The translations under genes and the position numbers were made by a program. A DNA stretch of 64,000 nt from Mariniflexile sp044335535 (lineage in GTDB: Bacteria; Bacteroidota; Bacteroidia; Flavobacteriales; Flavobacteriaceae): assembly GCF_044335535.1 (NCBI RefSeq), contig NZ_JBIQVZ010000007.1:1-64000 (forward strand), in the 5' to 3' direction. The notes beneath the pieces are model-generated. The model had not been told where the DNA came from, did not search any database, and was given only the letters and a program-made list of their open reading frames with translations. This document shows, piece after piece, positions 24,672-32,112 of this stretch (position 1 is the first letter of the stretch; every line of letters begins with the position of its first letter).

Positions 24672-25427
24672 TTATTTTTTTGCAGAAAATATTTGAATCG
24701 GATAATGTAGAAAATACTCACTATTAATTTCTGTGACATTTATTCCTAAATCATCTACTCCAACATCTGCAATAATCATATTTTTTAGAGCAATAGAATC
24801 ACTCGGAAAAGATGCCTGAAGTTGCTCATTAAGTCCAATTTTCATTGAATAAAAATCAGCATTGACATTTTTGAAGCCTACTTTTTCAAAAAGACGAGAA
24901 AATTCAGTTAATGAAAGTGCGGCAACATGAGAACAATCCCTGTTTTTCTCCATTTCATTGTATTTTTTAATTTTAGTGTCCGGTAAAGAAACATCAACAA
25001 TCATAACTACTCCATTAGGTTTACAAACTCTTTTCATTTCAGACAATACTTTAAGAGGATTTAAAAAATGATGAAAACCAAATCTAGAAACTACTATTGA
25101 AAAACTATTATCGTCATAAGGTAAATTCTCAACATCTCCTATCTGCCAAGTAAGGTTTTTAAGATTAAGTTTTGTTTGTAGTTTTTTTGCTTCATCAAGC
25201 ATTCCTTGAGTCATATCAATACCTGTTACATGATTGGTGTGTTTGGCAAATTCGCACGAGACAATGCCAGAACCACAAGCAATATCTAAAACTTCATCTT
25301 TTTTAGAAGCCAATGTTATTGAAATTAATTTCTCTAAAGAATCGCTATGTGAAGTTATCGCACTATAACCGCTTGCTTGTTTTGAAAATTGCTCTACAAT
25401 GTTTTCATTGTGTTTTTTAGTGTCCAT
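24672..25427 (-). CDS. Class I SAM-dependent methyltransferase
   Basis: 251 residues with a Rossmann-type methyltransferase core: motif I VLDIACGSGIVSCEFAKHT (about residues 46-64), GIDMTQGMLDEA, and SFSIVVSRFGFHHFLNPLKV for the post-II region. It resembles UbiE/Methyltransf_11 small-molecule methyltransferases; the substrate is unknown. It is the only cassette gene on the minus strand and is divergent from the AraC regulator at 25497, 69 bases away, which probably controls it. Confidence 0.85.
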   Translation of the reverse strand: MDTKKHNENIVEQFSKQASGYSAITSHSDSLEKLISITLASKKDEVLDIACGSGIVSCEFAKHTNHVTGIDMTQGMLDEAKKLQTKLNLKNLTWQIGDVENLPYDDNSFSIVVSRFGFHHFLNPLKVLSEMKRVCKPNGVVMIVDVSLPDTKIKKYNEMEKNRDCSHVAALSLTEFSRLFEKVGFKNVNADFYSMKIGLNEQLQASFPSDSIALKNMIIADVGVDDLGINVTEINSEYFLHYPIQIFSAKK

Positions 25428-25496
25428 AAATTTAATATTTTAATTTTCTACAAAGATTGGAACTTATCTTAGAGTCTTGATTACTATATTTGGACA

Positions 25497-26285
25497 ATGA
25501 ATATTGATTACAAGACAAGTGTTAAAGTAGATTATGGTTTTGAGATTGACGAATTACGTCCTGTTACAACATATTCAGAACATATTCAAAATTCAAAATG
25601 TGCAAATTCACACGCACATACAAGAGCTCAACTTATATCATGTAATACGGGCATTATGGAAGTTGTTACAAAAAACAATATTTGGATAGTTAATTCTTTA
25701 CAAAGTGTTTGGATTGCTAGTAACGAAGAACATCAGGTTTATTTTCCTAATAATGTAAAAGTTAATACTGCTTTTATAGATGAATCTAAGTTGGGTAACT
25801 TACCAAAAGATAGTTTTGCTTTTGAAACCTCAGATTTTTTAAAAAGTATCTTAGAAAAAATAATTTCCTTTTCTAATCCAAATATATTTACTCAACAACA
25901 AAATAGAATTATCGAAGTATTCTTAGATGAACTCTCTGATTTGAAACCAAGTAAAACTTTTTTACCAACAAGTCAAGACAAAAGAATAAAGTTAGTGTTA
26001 GATACTTTAATGAATGATTTGTCAAGTCAGCATACAATTGATTACTACGCTAGTAAATCATTTGTTAGCCCTAGAACTCTTTCTAGGTTGTTTAATAAAG
26101 AACTAGGTATGAGTTTTGGGGACTGGAAAATGCGGTTAAAATTAATGGAAGCAGTTAAACAGTTAGGAGAAAATAAAAGTGTAAAAGAAATTGCATTTGA
26201 TTTAGGATATGAAAACGTTAGTTCATTTATAGTTACTTTTAAAAAGAATTTTGGAAAAACACCGACAAATTACTTAATGAAATAA
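25497..26285 (+). CDS. AraC-family transcriptional regulator
   Basis: 262 residues. The N-terminal part is a cupin-like sensor with SHAHTRAQLISCNTG and EEHQVYFP, and the last 95 residues form the double helix-turn-helix: FVSPRTLSRLFNKELGMSFG and EIAFDLGYENVSSFIVTFKK, the AraC signature. It is divergent from the methyltransferase gene; the pair forms one cassette with ends TGTTGTGTT (24616) and AACACAACA (26294-26302). It probably regulates the methyltransferase and itself from the 69-base gap. Confidence 0.88.
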   Translation: MNIDYKTSVKVDYGFEIDELRPVTTYSEHIQNSKCANSHAHTRAQLISCNTGIMEVVTKNNIWIVNSLQSVWIASNEEHQVYFPNNVKVNTAFIDESKLGNLPKDSFAFETSDFLKSILEKIISFSNPNIFTQQQNRIIEVFLDELSDLKPSKTFLPTSQDKRIKLVLDTLMNDLSSQHTIDYYASKSFVSPRTLSRLFNKELGMSFGDWKMRLKLMEAVKQLGENKSVKEIAFDLGYENVSSFIVTFKKNFGKTPTNYLMK

Positions 26286-26441
26286 ATACGAAAACACAAC
26301 AACGAATATAAAACATAGCTGCTTTTTTTCTCCATCTAAGTTGGTTTTCTTTTTATTTTGTTTATTTTTAGTTCAATAATTAATTGGCTATTTAAACGCT
26401 AAGTTCCATAGCCAAAACCGTTGGCATTCATTAAATAGAAG

Positions 26442-26975
26442 TTGAAGGAACGAGTCGAAAAATATAAATCTGAACTGATTAATGTTACTGAAAACATTAA
26501 GAATGACTTAAAAGAATATTTCGAAGGTTTTGATTACAACTGTGATCATAGAGATATTGAAATTACCTCAATTAAATCAGAAAAGGATATTAATCAAATT
26601 TATGCCAGTCCGGGATTTTACATTATTCTGACCGATAATGAATTCGATGACAATGAATGCAGTTTTAAATTTAATAAACAGGTAGCTATTTATCGCGGTC
26701 ACTCTTATTCAACTAGAAAAAGAATTTCGAGCCATTTAGCCAATGATACTTATAACCAAAATAGAAAATTGGGAGAACCTAATTATACTGTTTGCCTAAA
26801 AATAGAAAATGGTGTAAACGGAATCAACATAGACAATTTACAATACAGTAATTGGAATTGGACTGTCATTGTACATAAAATGAGAAACAGCAATAAACTT
26901 ATCAGGGAACAGGCAGAACTTGCCTTTGATGCTGCTTTCGGAAAACCGTGCAAATCAAGAGAGTCCGAAAAATAA
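26442..26975 (+). CDS. GIY-YIG nuclease-like protein (cassette)
   Basis: 177 residues. SPGFYIILTD near residue 50 would be the degenerate GIY strand, VAIYRGHSYSTRKRISSHL contains the expected glycine, arginine and histidine, and LIREQAELAFDAAFGKPC contains the catalytic glutamate followed by the FGKP block of GIY-YIG-like proteins. The family call is moderate. The start is TTG at 26442 (AAG AAG TTG), because no ATG in this frame precedes the conserved region. A GTTGGCA core lies at 26420; no matching inverse core was seen downstream. Confidence 0.6.
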   Translation: MKERVEKYKSELINVTENIKNDLKEYFEGFDYNCDHRDIEITSIKSEKDINQIYASPGFYIILTDNEFDDNECSFKFNKQVAIYRGHSYSTRKRISSHLANDTYNQNRKLGEPNYTVCLKIENGVNGINIDNLQYSNWNWTVIVHKMRNSNKLIREQAELAFDAAFGKPCKSRESEK

Positions 26976-27046
26976 AAAAGAATAATGGTTGTGTACTACA
27001 ATCAAAAGATGTTCACAGGAAGTTTTAAAATAGATTATCCAACTAG

Positions 27047-27346
27047 ATGAAGTTGGTGAAGAATCAATTACTGATTGCTTCCTATAAGCTTAGCGACCTT
27101 GACCCAAATATATCATATCAATTGTTTAATAGAATTCAAGAAGCAAGAACGACAGGTGCTGATTTTGAATTTTGGATACTGACAAACAACTTCAATTTCA
27201 GGGCTAGGGTTCAGGCAAAAAGGTTGAGACAAAATAAAGACCACTATAGTAGTATCGCTTACACAAACAATTATGGTTATCAAATAGAGAAATTGAGAAC
27301 TGATGCAATATCTAATGGATTTGGACCATTATATGCTTTTTTATAA
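27047..27346 (+). CDS. Small cassette protein of unknown function
   Basis: 99 residues, basic and soluble (DLDPNISYQLFNRIQEARTT, EFWILTNNFNFRARVQAKRL). No family was recognised. The codon use resembles the neighbouring cassette genes and the frame is complete with an ATG start. It follows the GIY-YIG-like gene by 71 bases and may belong to the same unit, possibly as an antitoxin or inhibitor, which is only a guess. Confidence 0.5.
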   Translation: MKLVKNQLLIASYKLSDLDPNISYQLFNRIQEARTTGADFEFWILTNNFNFRARVQAKRLRQNKDHYSSIAYTNNYGYQIEKLRTDAISNGFGPLYAFL

Positions 27347-27375
27347 TCACGAAAGGTTAAATAGTTAATGTAGGG

Positions 27376-27453
27376 GGCTTATTAAAAAGTAATATATTGT
27401 ATACATAAACGATATAACTACGATGGGGTTGCTGGTTGTTGTGGTTATACGAG
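27376..27453 (+). repeat. Cassette-leader repeat, copy 6 (proximal end missing)
   Basis: Starts at GGCTTATTAAAAAGTAATAT, so the palindrome and terminator modules are absent. The ATAACTAC(G/A)A...GGTTGTTGTGGTTAT hairpin is present, and the core TGTTGTGTGTA follows at 27454-27464. Confidence 0.85.
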
Positions 27454-27523
27454 TGTTGTGTGTAATTTTAAGAACAATGCACTAAACATTAATTGAATTG
27501 ATAATTGACTAATGATTTAATAA

Positions 27524-28135
27524 ATGGATAAGATTATTGGAACACTGGGAATTACTTTAATCATTATTTTACCTCTGATAAGATTATATCAAAGGGGTAA
27601 CTGGAGCAAGACTCAAAATTTGATTGGGATAATTGGATTGACAATTTTATGGTTTTTAATTGCAACACCTCTGCATGAACTAAGTCATATGATTGGTGCT
27701 AAATTATCAGGAGTTAAAATTACAGATTATCAACTATTACCTAAATATTGGACTGGTGATTTTCGCACGGCATACATAGTGTCGGATTATGAGACAAGAA
27801 TTCAGGAATTTATAATAAGAACTTCCCCTTATTTTCGCGACTTGATAATTGCTATACTTGGATATGTGGTTTTAATAAAAAAACGGATAACCAATTCATT
27901 TATAGTAGGATTTATATTTGTCTTTTTTCTCTTAAATTCTGTATTTGATATAGTTGTTAATTTTTTAGGTTATTCAATTGACAAAGACGGAGATTTAAAT
28001 GGTTTATCAAAATTAATTGGACATTTATGGACATACTTTATTGGAATATCGATAATTGGATTGACATCGGTTTTAACATATCGAATATTTAAAGAGTATA
28101 AGGGATTTCCAAGAGAAGTGATAAAAACACAATAA
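27524..28135 (+). CDS. Integral membrane protein with HExxH motif (M50-like)
   Basis: 203 residues with about five membrane spans. A hydrophobic span carries TPLHELSHMIGAKLSGVK, giving H51-E52-xx-H55, the zinc site of intramembrane or membrane-associated metalloproteases of the M50/site-2 type. A later NSVFDIVVNFLGYSIDKDGD holds an aspartate that could be the third ligand. It is small for M50 and could be an inactive or divergent relative. It is the only gene of its cassette (TGTTGTGTGTA at 27454, TACACACAACA at 28140-28150). Confidence 0.65.
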   Translation: MDKIIGTLGITLIIILPLIRLYQRGNWSKTQNLIGIIGLTILWFLIATPLHELSHMIGAKLSGVKITDYQLLPKYWTGDFRTAYIVSDYETRIQEFIIRTSPYFRDLIIAILGYVVLIKKRITNSFIVGFIFVFFLLNSVFDIVVNFLGYSIDKDGDLNGLSKLIGHLWTYFIGISIIGLTSVLTYRIFKEYKGFPREVIKTQ

Positions 28136-28139
28136 AAAC

Positions 28140-28271
28140 TACACACAACAATGTATATACAAAATAGGCGGGATAGTAGTAAATTCAATAGCTGTAGCTC
28201 GCTTCAACATCTCAACGGTTTGATAAGTTCGAAGCCCGCAATCGCCTACTTTGCATATACTCAACGTTGTG
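28140..28271 (+). other. attC-like recombination site 4 (best folded)
   Basis: Inverse core TACACACAACA (28140-28150). GTATATACAAAATAGGCG (28153-28170) pairs with CGCCTACTTTGCATATAC (28243-28260), 16 of 18 positions, with GGG/CCC (28170-28172 and 28235-28237) closing the inner part. The new core GTTGTGCACCAT starts at 28266. About 60 bases of loop separate the arms. Order and spacing match a long attC. Confidence 0.65.
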
Positions 28272-28284
28272 CACCATAAAAAAA

Positions 28285-28725
28285 ATGAAGAACGAATTAC
28301 TAAGACATATTATATCGACAATAAAGTATCGTTTTGAAAAGTCAATAAATGACAGCCATCAAGCTTTCAGTGATTTTAGTTTAGGCAAAGGCAGCAGAAG
28401 CCCCAAAGAGATAATCCATCATATGAACGTTGTAATTTATTCTACAAGAGTGTTTATTGAACATGAGTCAATACCACAAGAGGAAATGGAGAAACTGAGT
28501 TTTGAAAGCGAAATTGAACGATTTGATGCTGAGTTAAGCAAAATTGACCAATTGTTAGATAATAAATCCTTGGACATTAACTACTCAAAAAGACTTGTTC
28601 AGGGACCATTTTCAGACATTTTAACCCATATCGGGCAAATAGCAATGTTGCAGAGATTGGTTGATAATCCGATAGATGGAGAAGACTTTTCAAAAAGTGC
28701 GATAAAGACTGGAATCAATGATTGA
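28285..28725 (+). CDS. DinB-like protein, second type
   Basis: 146 residues, helical: MKNELLRHIISTIKYRFEKS, then SPKEIIHHMNVVIYSTRVFI and GPFSDILTHIGQIAMLQRLV, with histidines placed like the DinB metal triad (IIHHM, LTHIGQ). It is different in sequence from the DinB-like protein at 23867. The frame extends to 28267 through a TTG inside the core site, but the ATG at 28285 is the sensible start. Cassette ends are GTTGTGCACCAT (28266-28277) and ATGGTGCACAAC (28735-28746), a perfect 12-bp pair. Confidence 0.7.
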   Translation: MKNELLRHIISTIKYRFEKSINDSHQAFSDFSLGKGSRSPKEIIHHMNVVIYSTRVFIEHESIPQEEMEKLSFESEIERFDAELSKIDQLLDNKSLDINYSKRLVQGPFSDILTHIGQIAMLQRLVDNPIDGEDFSKSAIKTGIND

Positions 28726-28755
28726 AAAATAAAAATGGTGCACAACAAAAGTAGC

Positions 28756-28848
28756 TGTTGCACAACTCCTAATTTCAAATAAATCAATAAATTTTGACAC
28801 TACTAAAAATTATAAATCATTAAAAACAAGCAATTTACTGTTTGCCAA
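28756..28848 (+). repeat. 93-bp dispersed repeat b, copy 2
   Basis: GTTGCACAACTCCTAATTTC through TTACTGTTTGCCAAG, almost identical to 22233-22325. As there, it follows directly after a cassette end. Confidence 0.85.
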
Positions 28849-29054
28849 GCAACGATGATTAGAAAGGAATTAGAGAATTTGATAGATATTATTGCTTCTG
28901 ACTTTCTTTGCGGAAAGTCCTCGCAAATTTGCTATCTTCGGTTTACGGTGGAGAATCCTCGTGGATTTTCACGCAACGAAACCATTGCCAAATACGTTGG
29001 CGTTAATTTGAAAAGAAATCAAATCGGTATTAATAGATTTGTTATGTTTGACAT

Positions 29055-29358
29055 ATAAAATTAGTTGAAATAAATAAAGCTTTATCAAACCAAGTTAGGG
29101 TTGATATCTTAAATTGGCTTAAAAAAACCAGAACAAAATTTCCCTCCATATTTAGAATTAGGTCATTATAATTTTGGAGTTTCCCTTGTTTTTATCAAAA
29201 ACAAGGCTAATTTATCACAATCAACAATATCTCAGTATATGTCTCAATTACAGAATGTGGGGCTTGTAATTGCTATCAGATTAGGTAAATGGACATACTT
29301 TAAAAGAAATGAAGAAAACATTAAAAAATATATTTCCCAACTAAATAAAGAGCTTTAA
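29055..29358 (+). pseudogene. ArsR-like helix-turn-helix regulator, start codon lost and frameshifted
   Basis: The sequence reads KLVEINKALSNQVRVDILNW, then in the next frame EQNFPPYLELGHYNFGVSL, ANLSQSTISQYMSQLQNVGL and IRLGKWTYFKRNEENI, the pattern of an ArsR-family regulator. An extra A in the seven-A run at 29121-29127 breaks the frame; six As would keep it open. The expected initiator is ATA (29055-29057). The length is 304 bases, one more than a multiple of three. It precedes the PLP decarboxylase gene and may once have regulated it. A sequencing error could explain the A-run but not the start. Confidence 0.65.
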
Positions 29359-29396
29359 ATTTTAACTAAACAAATCGACAAATTTAAATTTATTAT

Positions 29397-30812
29397 ATGA
29401 AAAAAAATGACATCCAAAATAGAATGTTTGTGGAGATTAAAAACAAAGAAATATTCAAACAGGTCCAACAATATTCTTTTGAATATTTGGAAAATATTTT
29501 TGACCGAAATGTTTATCCAACAGAGGAAGCTCTAAATAATTTATCAAAATTTGATGAAGAACTTCCTATTAGCTCTACAAAAGCAGAAAAGGTACTAGAA
29601 CAATTAAATCAAAATGGAAGCCCTGCAACAACAGCAACATTAGGTGGAAGATATTTTGGATTCGTGTGTGGTAGTGCTTTACCTGTTGGGTTAGCGGCTA
29701 AAAACCTAGGAACTTATTGGGATCAAGCCCCTGCTATGAATGTTCTTTCTCCAATAGGAAGTAAATTAGAATCTGTTGTAGAAAAATGGCTAATTCAATT
29801 ATTCAATTTACCTAAGGACAGCTCTGCGGGTTTTGTAAGCGGAACCTCTACAGCAAATTTATGCGGTTTGGCTGCTGCAAGATACCGAATCCTAAAAAAG
29901 AATAGCTGGGACATTAACCAAAAGGGATTATACAATGCCCCCAAAATTAGAATTGTAACAGGAAAACAAGTACATTCTACTGTGCTAAAAGCCATAGGTA
30001 TTTTAGGTCTTGGGCAAGAAAGTATTGAGTGGGTTGATGTTGACAATCAAGGAAGAATAATACCTGAATCGATTCCTGCATTGGATGAAAACACAATATT
30101 AATTTTGCAAGCAGGTAACGTTAATAGCGGTGCATTTGATGATTTTGAAACTATTTGCACTAAAGCTCAAAAGGCTGACTCTTGGGTACATATAGATGGA
30201 GCATTTGGTCTTTGGACTGGAGCTGTTGAAGAACTAAAACACTTAACTCAAGGAATTGAAAAGGCAAACTCCTGGGCAGTTGACGGGCATAAAACTCTAA
30301 ATACGCCATATGATTGCGGAATTATTTTATGTGAAGATACAGAAGCGATGACTGCTTCATTACATATGTCAGGCAGTTATATCATAGAAAGTAAACAAAG
30401 AGATGGAATGTTCTATACACCCGAAATGTCCAGAAGAGCAAGGGTTATCGAATTGTGGGCAATAATGAAATATTTAGGAAAAGAAGGTATTGACAATATG
30501 GTTTTAACCATGCATCAAAGGGCTAAACAATTCTCAAATGAAATAAGTAAAGTAAAAGGATTTTATGTAGATAACGATATTGTATTTAATCAAGTCATTG
30601 TTAGATGTGATAATGATGAAATTACTGAACGAGTTTTAAACAAAATTCAAAATCTCGGGGAGTGTTGGTTAGGTGGTTCCGTTTGGCTGGGCAATAAAGT
30701 TATGAGAGTTAGTATCTGTTCTTGGGCTACGACAGAAAATGACATATCCCTTTCAGTTAAATCCTTTGAAAAAGCTTTCGAATTAGAAATAACTAACGCC
30801 AACAATGGCTAA
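29397..30812 (+). CDS. PLP-dependent decarboxylase/aminotransferase (group II decarboxylase fold), cassette copy
   Basis: 471 residues. It resembles pyridoxal-dependent amino-acid decarboxylases: GGRYFGFVCGSALPVGLAAK near residue 80, GFVSGTSTANLCGLAAARY, HSTVLKAIGILGLG, and the Schiff-base lysine K299 in VDGHKTLNTPYDCG. The aspartate partner of PLP is in VHIDGAFGLW. The substrate is unknown. A paralogue of lower similarity is at 55521. Unit ends GTTGGCGTTA (28996) and TAACGCCAAC (30794-30803) are perfect complements and enclose both the ArsR remnant and this gene; the stop codon lies in the inverse core region. Confidence 0.82.
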   Translation: MKKNDIQNRMFVEIKNKEIFKQVQQYSFEYLENIFDRNVYPTEEALNNLSKFDEELPISSTKAEKVLEQLNQNGSPATTATLGGRYFGFVCGSALPVGLAAKNLGTYWDQAPAMNVLSPIGSKLESVVEKWLIQLFNLPKDSSAGFVSGTSTANLCGLAAARYRILKKNSWDINQKGLYNAPKIRIVTGKQVHSTVLKAIGILGLGQESIEWVDVDNQGRIIPESIPALDENTILILQAGNVNSGAFDDFETICTKAQKADSWVHIDGAFGLWTGAVEELKHLTQGIEKANSWAVDGHKTLNTPYDCGIILCEDTEAMTASLHMSGSYIIESKQRDGMFYTPEMSRRARVIELWAIMKYLGKEGIDNMVLTMHQRAKQFSNEISKVKGFYVDNDIVFNQVIVRCDNDEITERVLNKIQNLGECWLGGSVWLGNKVMRVSICSWATTENDISLSVKSFEKAFELEITNANNG

Positions 30813-30872
30813 AGTTCACCTCTGCTTTTCTTTGAATAAAATTAATGTTTTTTATTAAATCCAAAGTAAAGA

Positions 30873-31038
30873 CGAAGCCTGTGACTTCGTAGCAATATTA
30901 AAGCTAAAGTAAGCATATATAAGAACTACATTTTACAGGTGTAGTTTTTTTGTTTTTAATACTTTATTAAAAAGTAATATATTGCATACATAAACGATAT
31001 AACTACAATTGTATAGCTGTTTGTTGTGGTTATATGGG
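30873..31038 (+). repeat. Cassette-leader repeat, copy 7 (full)
   Basis: GACGAAGCCTGTGACTTCGT, AAAGTAAGCATATATAAGAA, terminator CTACATTTTACAGGTGTAG plus T-run, TTTATTAAAAAGTAATATAT, ATAAACGATATAACTACAAT hairpin, ending TATATGGG. The core TGTTGTATGGC follows at 31039-31049. Confidence 0.88.
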
Positions 31039-31092
31039 TGTTGTATGGCATTAAAACGAACCGAGTAACAAAAAATAAAATACTGAAAAAAT

Positions 31093-32112
31093 ATGTTTGG
31101 AATTAAACACATAAAATTTGACTCAATGACATATGTTCTTCATTTTAAAAATGGGAATATAAAACGAGAAGGAAGAGGACTTTCATTTTTCTATTTTGCA
31201 CCTAATAGTTCAATAGCTGCAATTCCAATGGGGAGTAATGACTTACCTTTTGTTTTTAATGAATCTACAAATGATTACCAAACGGTAACAATCCAAGGAC
31301 AAATTAGCTATAAAATAAACAATCCAAAAACATTAGCAGATGTTTTAGATTTTACGGTTCAGGATAACGGACAATACAAAAAGAATGATATTGAGAAATT
31401 AAATCAAAGAATAATCAATGAAGCACAGACTGCAACTTCTGCATACATTCACGGAATAAAACTAAAAGAAGCAATACGTTCTGCAAAAGCAATTGAAGAA
31501 AATATTACAGAAGGACTAAAATCTTCTAGTGCAATTGGTATGCTCGGTATTGAAATTCTTGGGGCAAATATCCTCGCAATTCAAGCAACGCCTGAAATGG
31601 CAAGAGCATTGGAAACTGAAACTCGTGAAAAACTACAACAAGAAGCTGACTTGGCAGTTTATGAAAGACGAAATTTTGCTGTTGAACAAGAACGAATAAT
31701 TAAAGAATCAGAACTAAATACAGAAATTGCAGTTGAAGAAAAACAAAAGCAAATTGCAGAAAAGAAAATGGAGTCTGATGTTCAAAAGGCAGAAAACCAA
31801 AGAAAATTGAGAGAAATGCAGTTAGAAGCAGATATTTCAGTTGAAAACCAACGTAAATCACTTATTGAACAAAAAACAGAAAATGACAAAAGAGAGGCGG
31901 AAACAAAAGGCTACGTATTAGAAACAACTCTAAAACCATATCGAGATATGGATTGGAAAACTTTGACTGCCTTAAATAATAATTCTGACCCAAGGTTTAA
32001 TATTTCACTTGCATTTAGAGAATTAGCAGACAATGCTGAAAAAATTGGTAATTTAAATATTAGTCCTGACTTGTTAGATTCAATTCTAAACGAAAAGGGA
32101 AAAACCAAATAA
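31093..32112 (+). CDS. SPFH/band-7 domain protein
   Basis: 339 residues. The SPFH domain spans about 20-180 (YQTVTIQGQISYKINNPKTL, ATPEMARALETETREKLQQ), followed by a long charged coiled coil (about 185-285, alternating Glu/Lys/Gln) and a C-terminal helical tail. There is no clear N-terminal membrane anchor, unlike flotillins, so it may be a cytoplasmic or peripheral ring-forming scaffold. Its stop overlaps the start of the NAD-kinase-like gene by one base (TAATG). The two genes form one cassette with ends TGTTGTATGGC and GCCATACAACA. Confidence 0.8.
   Translation: MFGIKHIKFDSMTYVLHFKNGNIKREGRGLSFFYFAPNSSIAAIPMGSNDLPFVFNESTNDYQTVTIQGQISYKINNPKTLADVLDFTVQDNGQYKKNDIEKLNQRIINEAQTATSAYIHGIKLKEAIRSAKAIEENITEGLKSSSAIGMLGIEILGANILAIQATPEMARALETETREKLQQEADLAVYERRNFAVEQERIIKESELNTEIAVEEKQKQIAEKKMESDVQKAENQRKLREMQLEADISVENQRKSLIEQKTENDKREAETKGYVLETTLKPYRDMDWKTLTALNNNSDPRFNISLAFRELADNAEKIGNLNISPDLLDSILNEKGKTK

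Noticed and set aside
28855..29058. 67-codon frame between repeat b and the ArsR remnant
   Set aside because: It runs across an attC-like junction (GCGGAAAGTCCTCGCAAATT hairpins and the GTTGGCGTTA core), so it is unlikely to be a gene.
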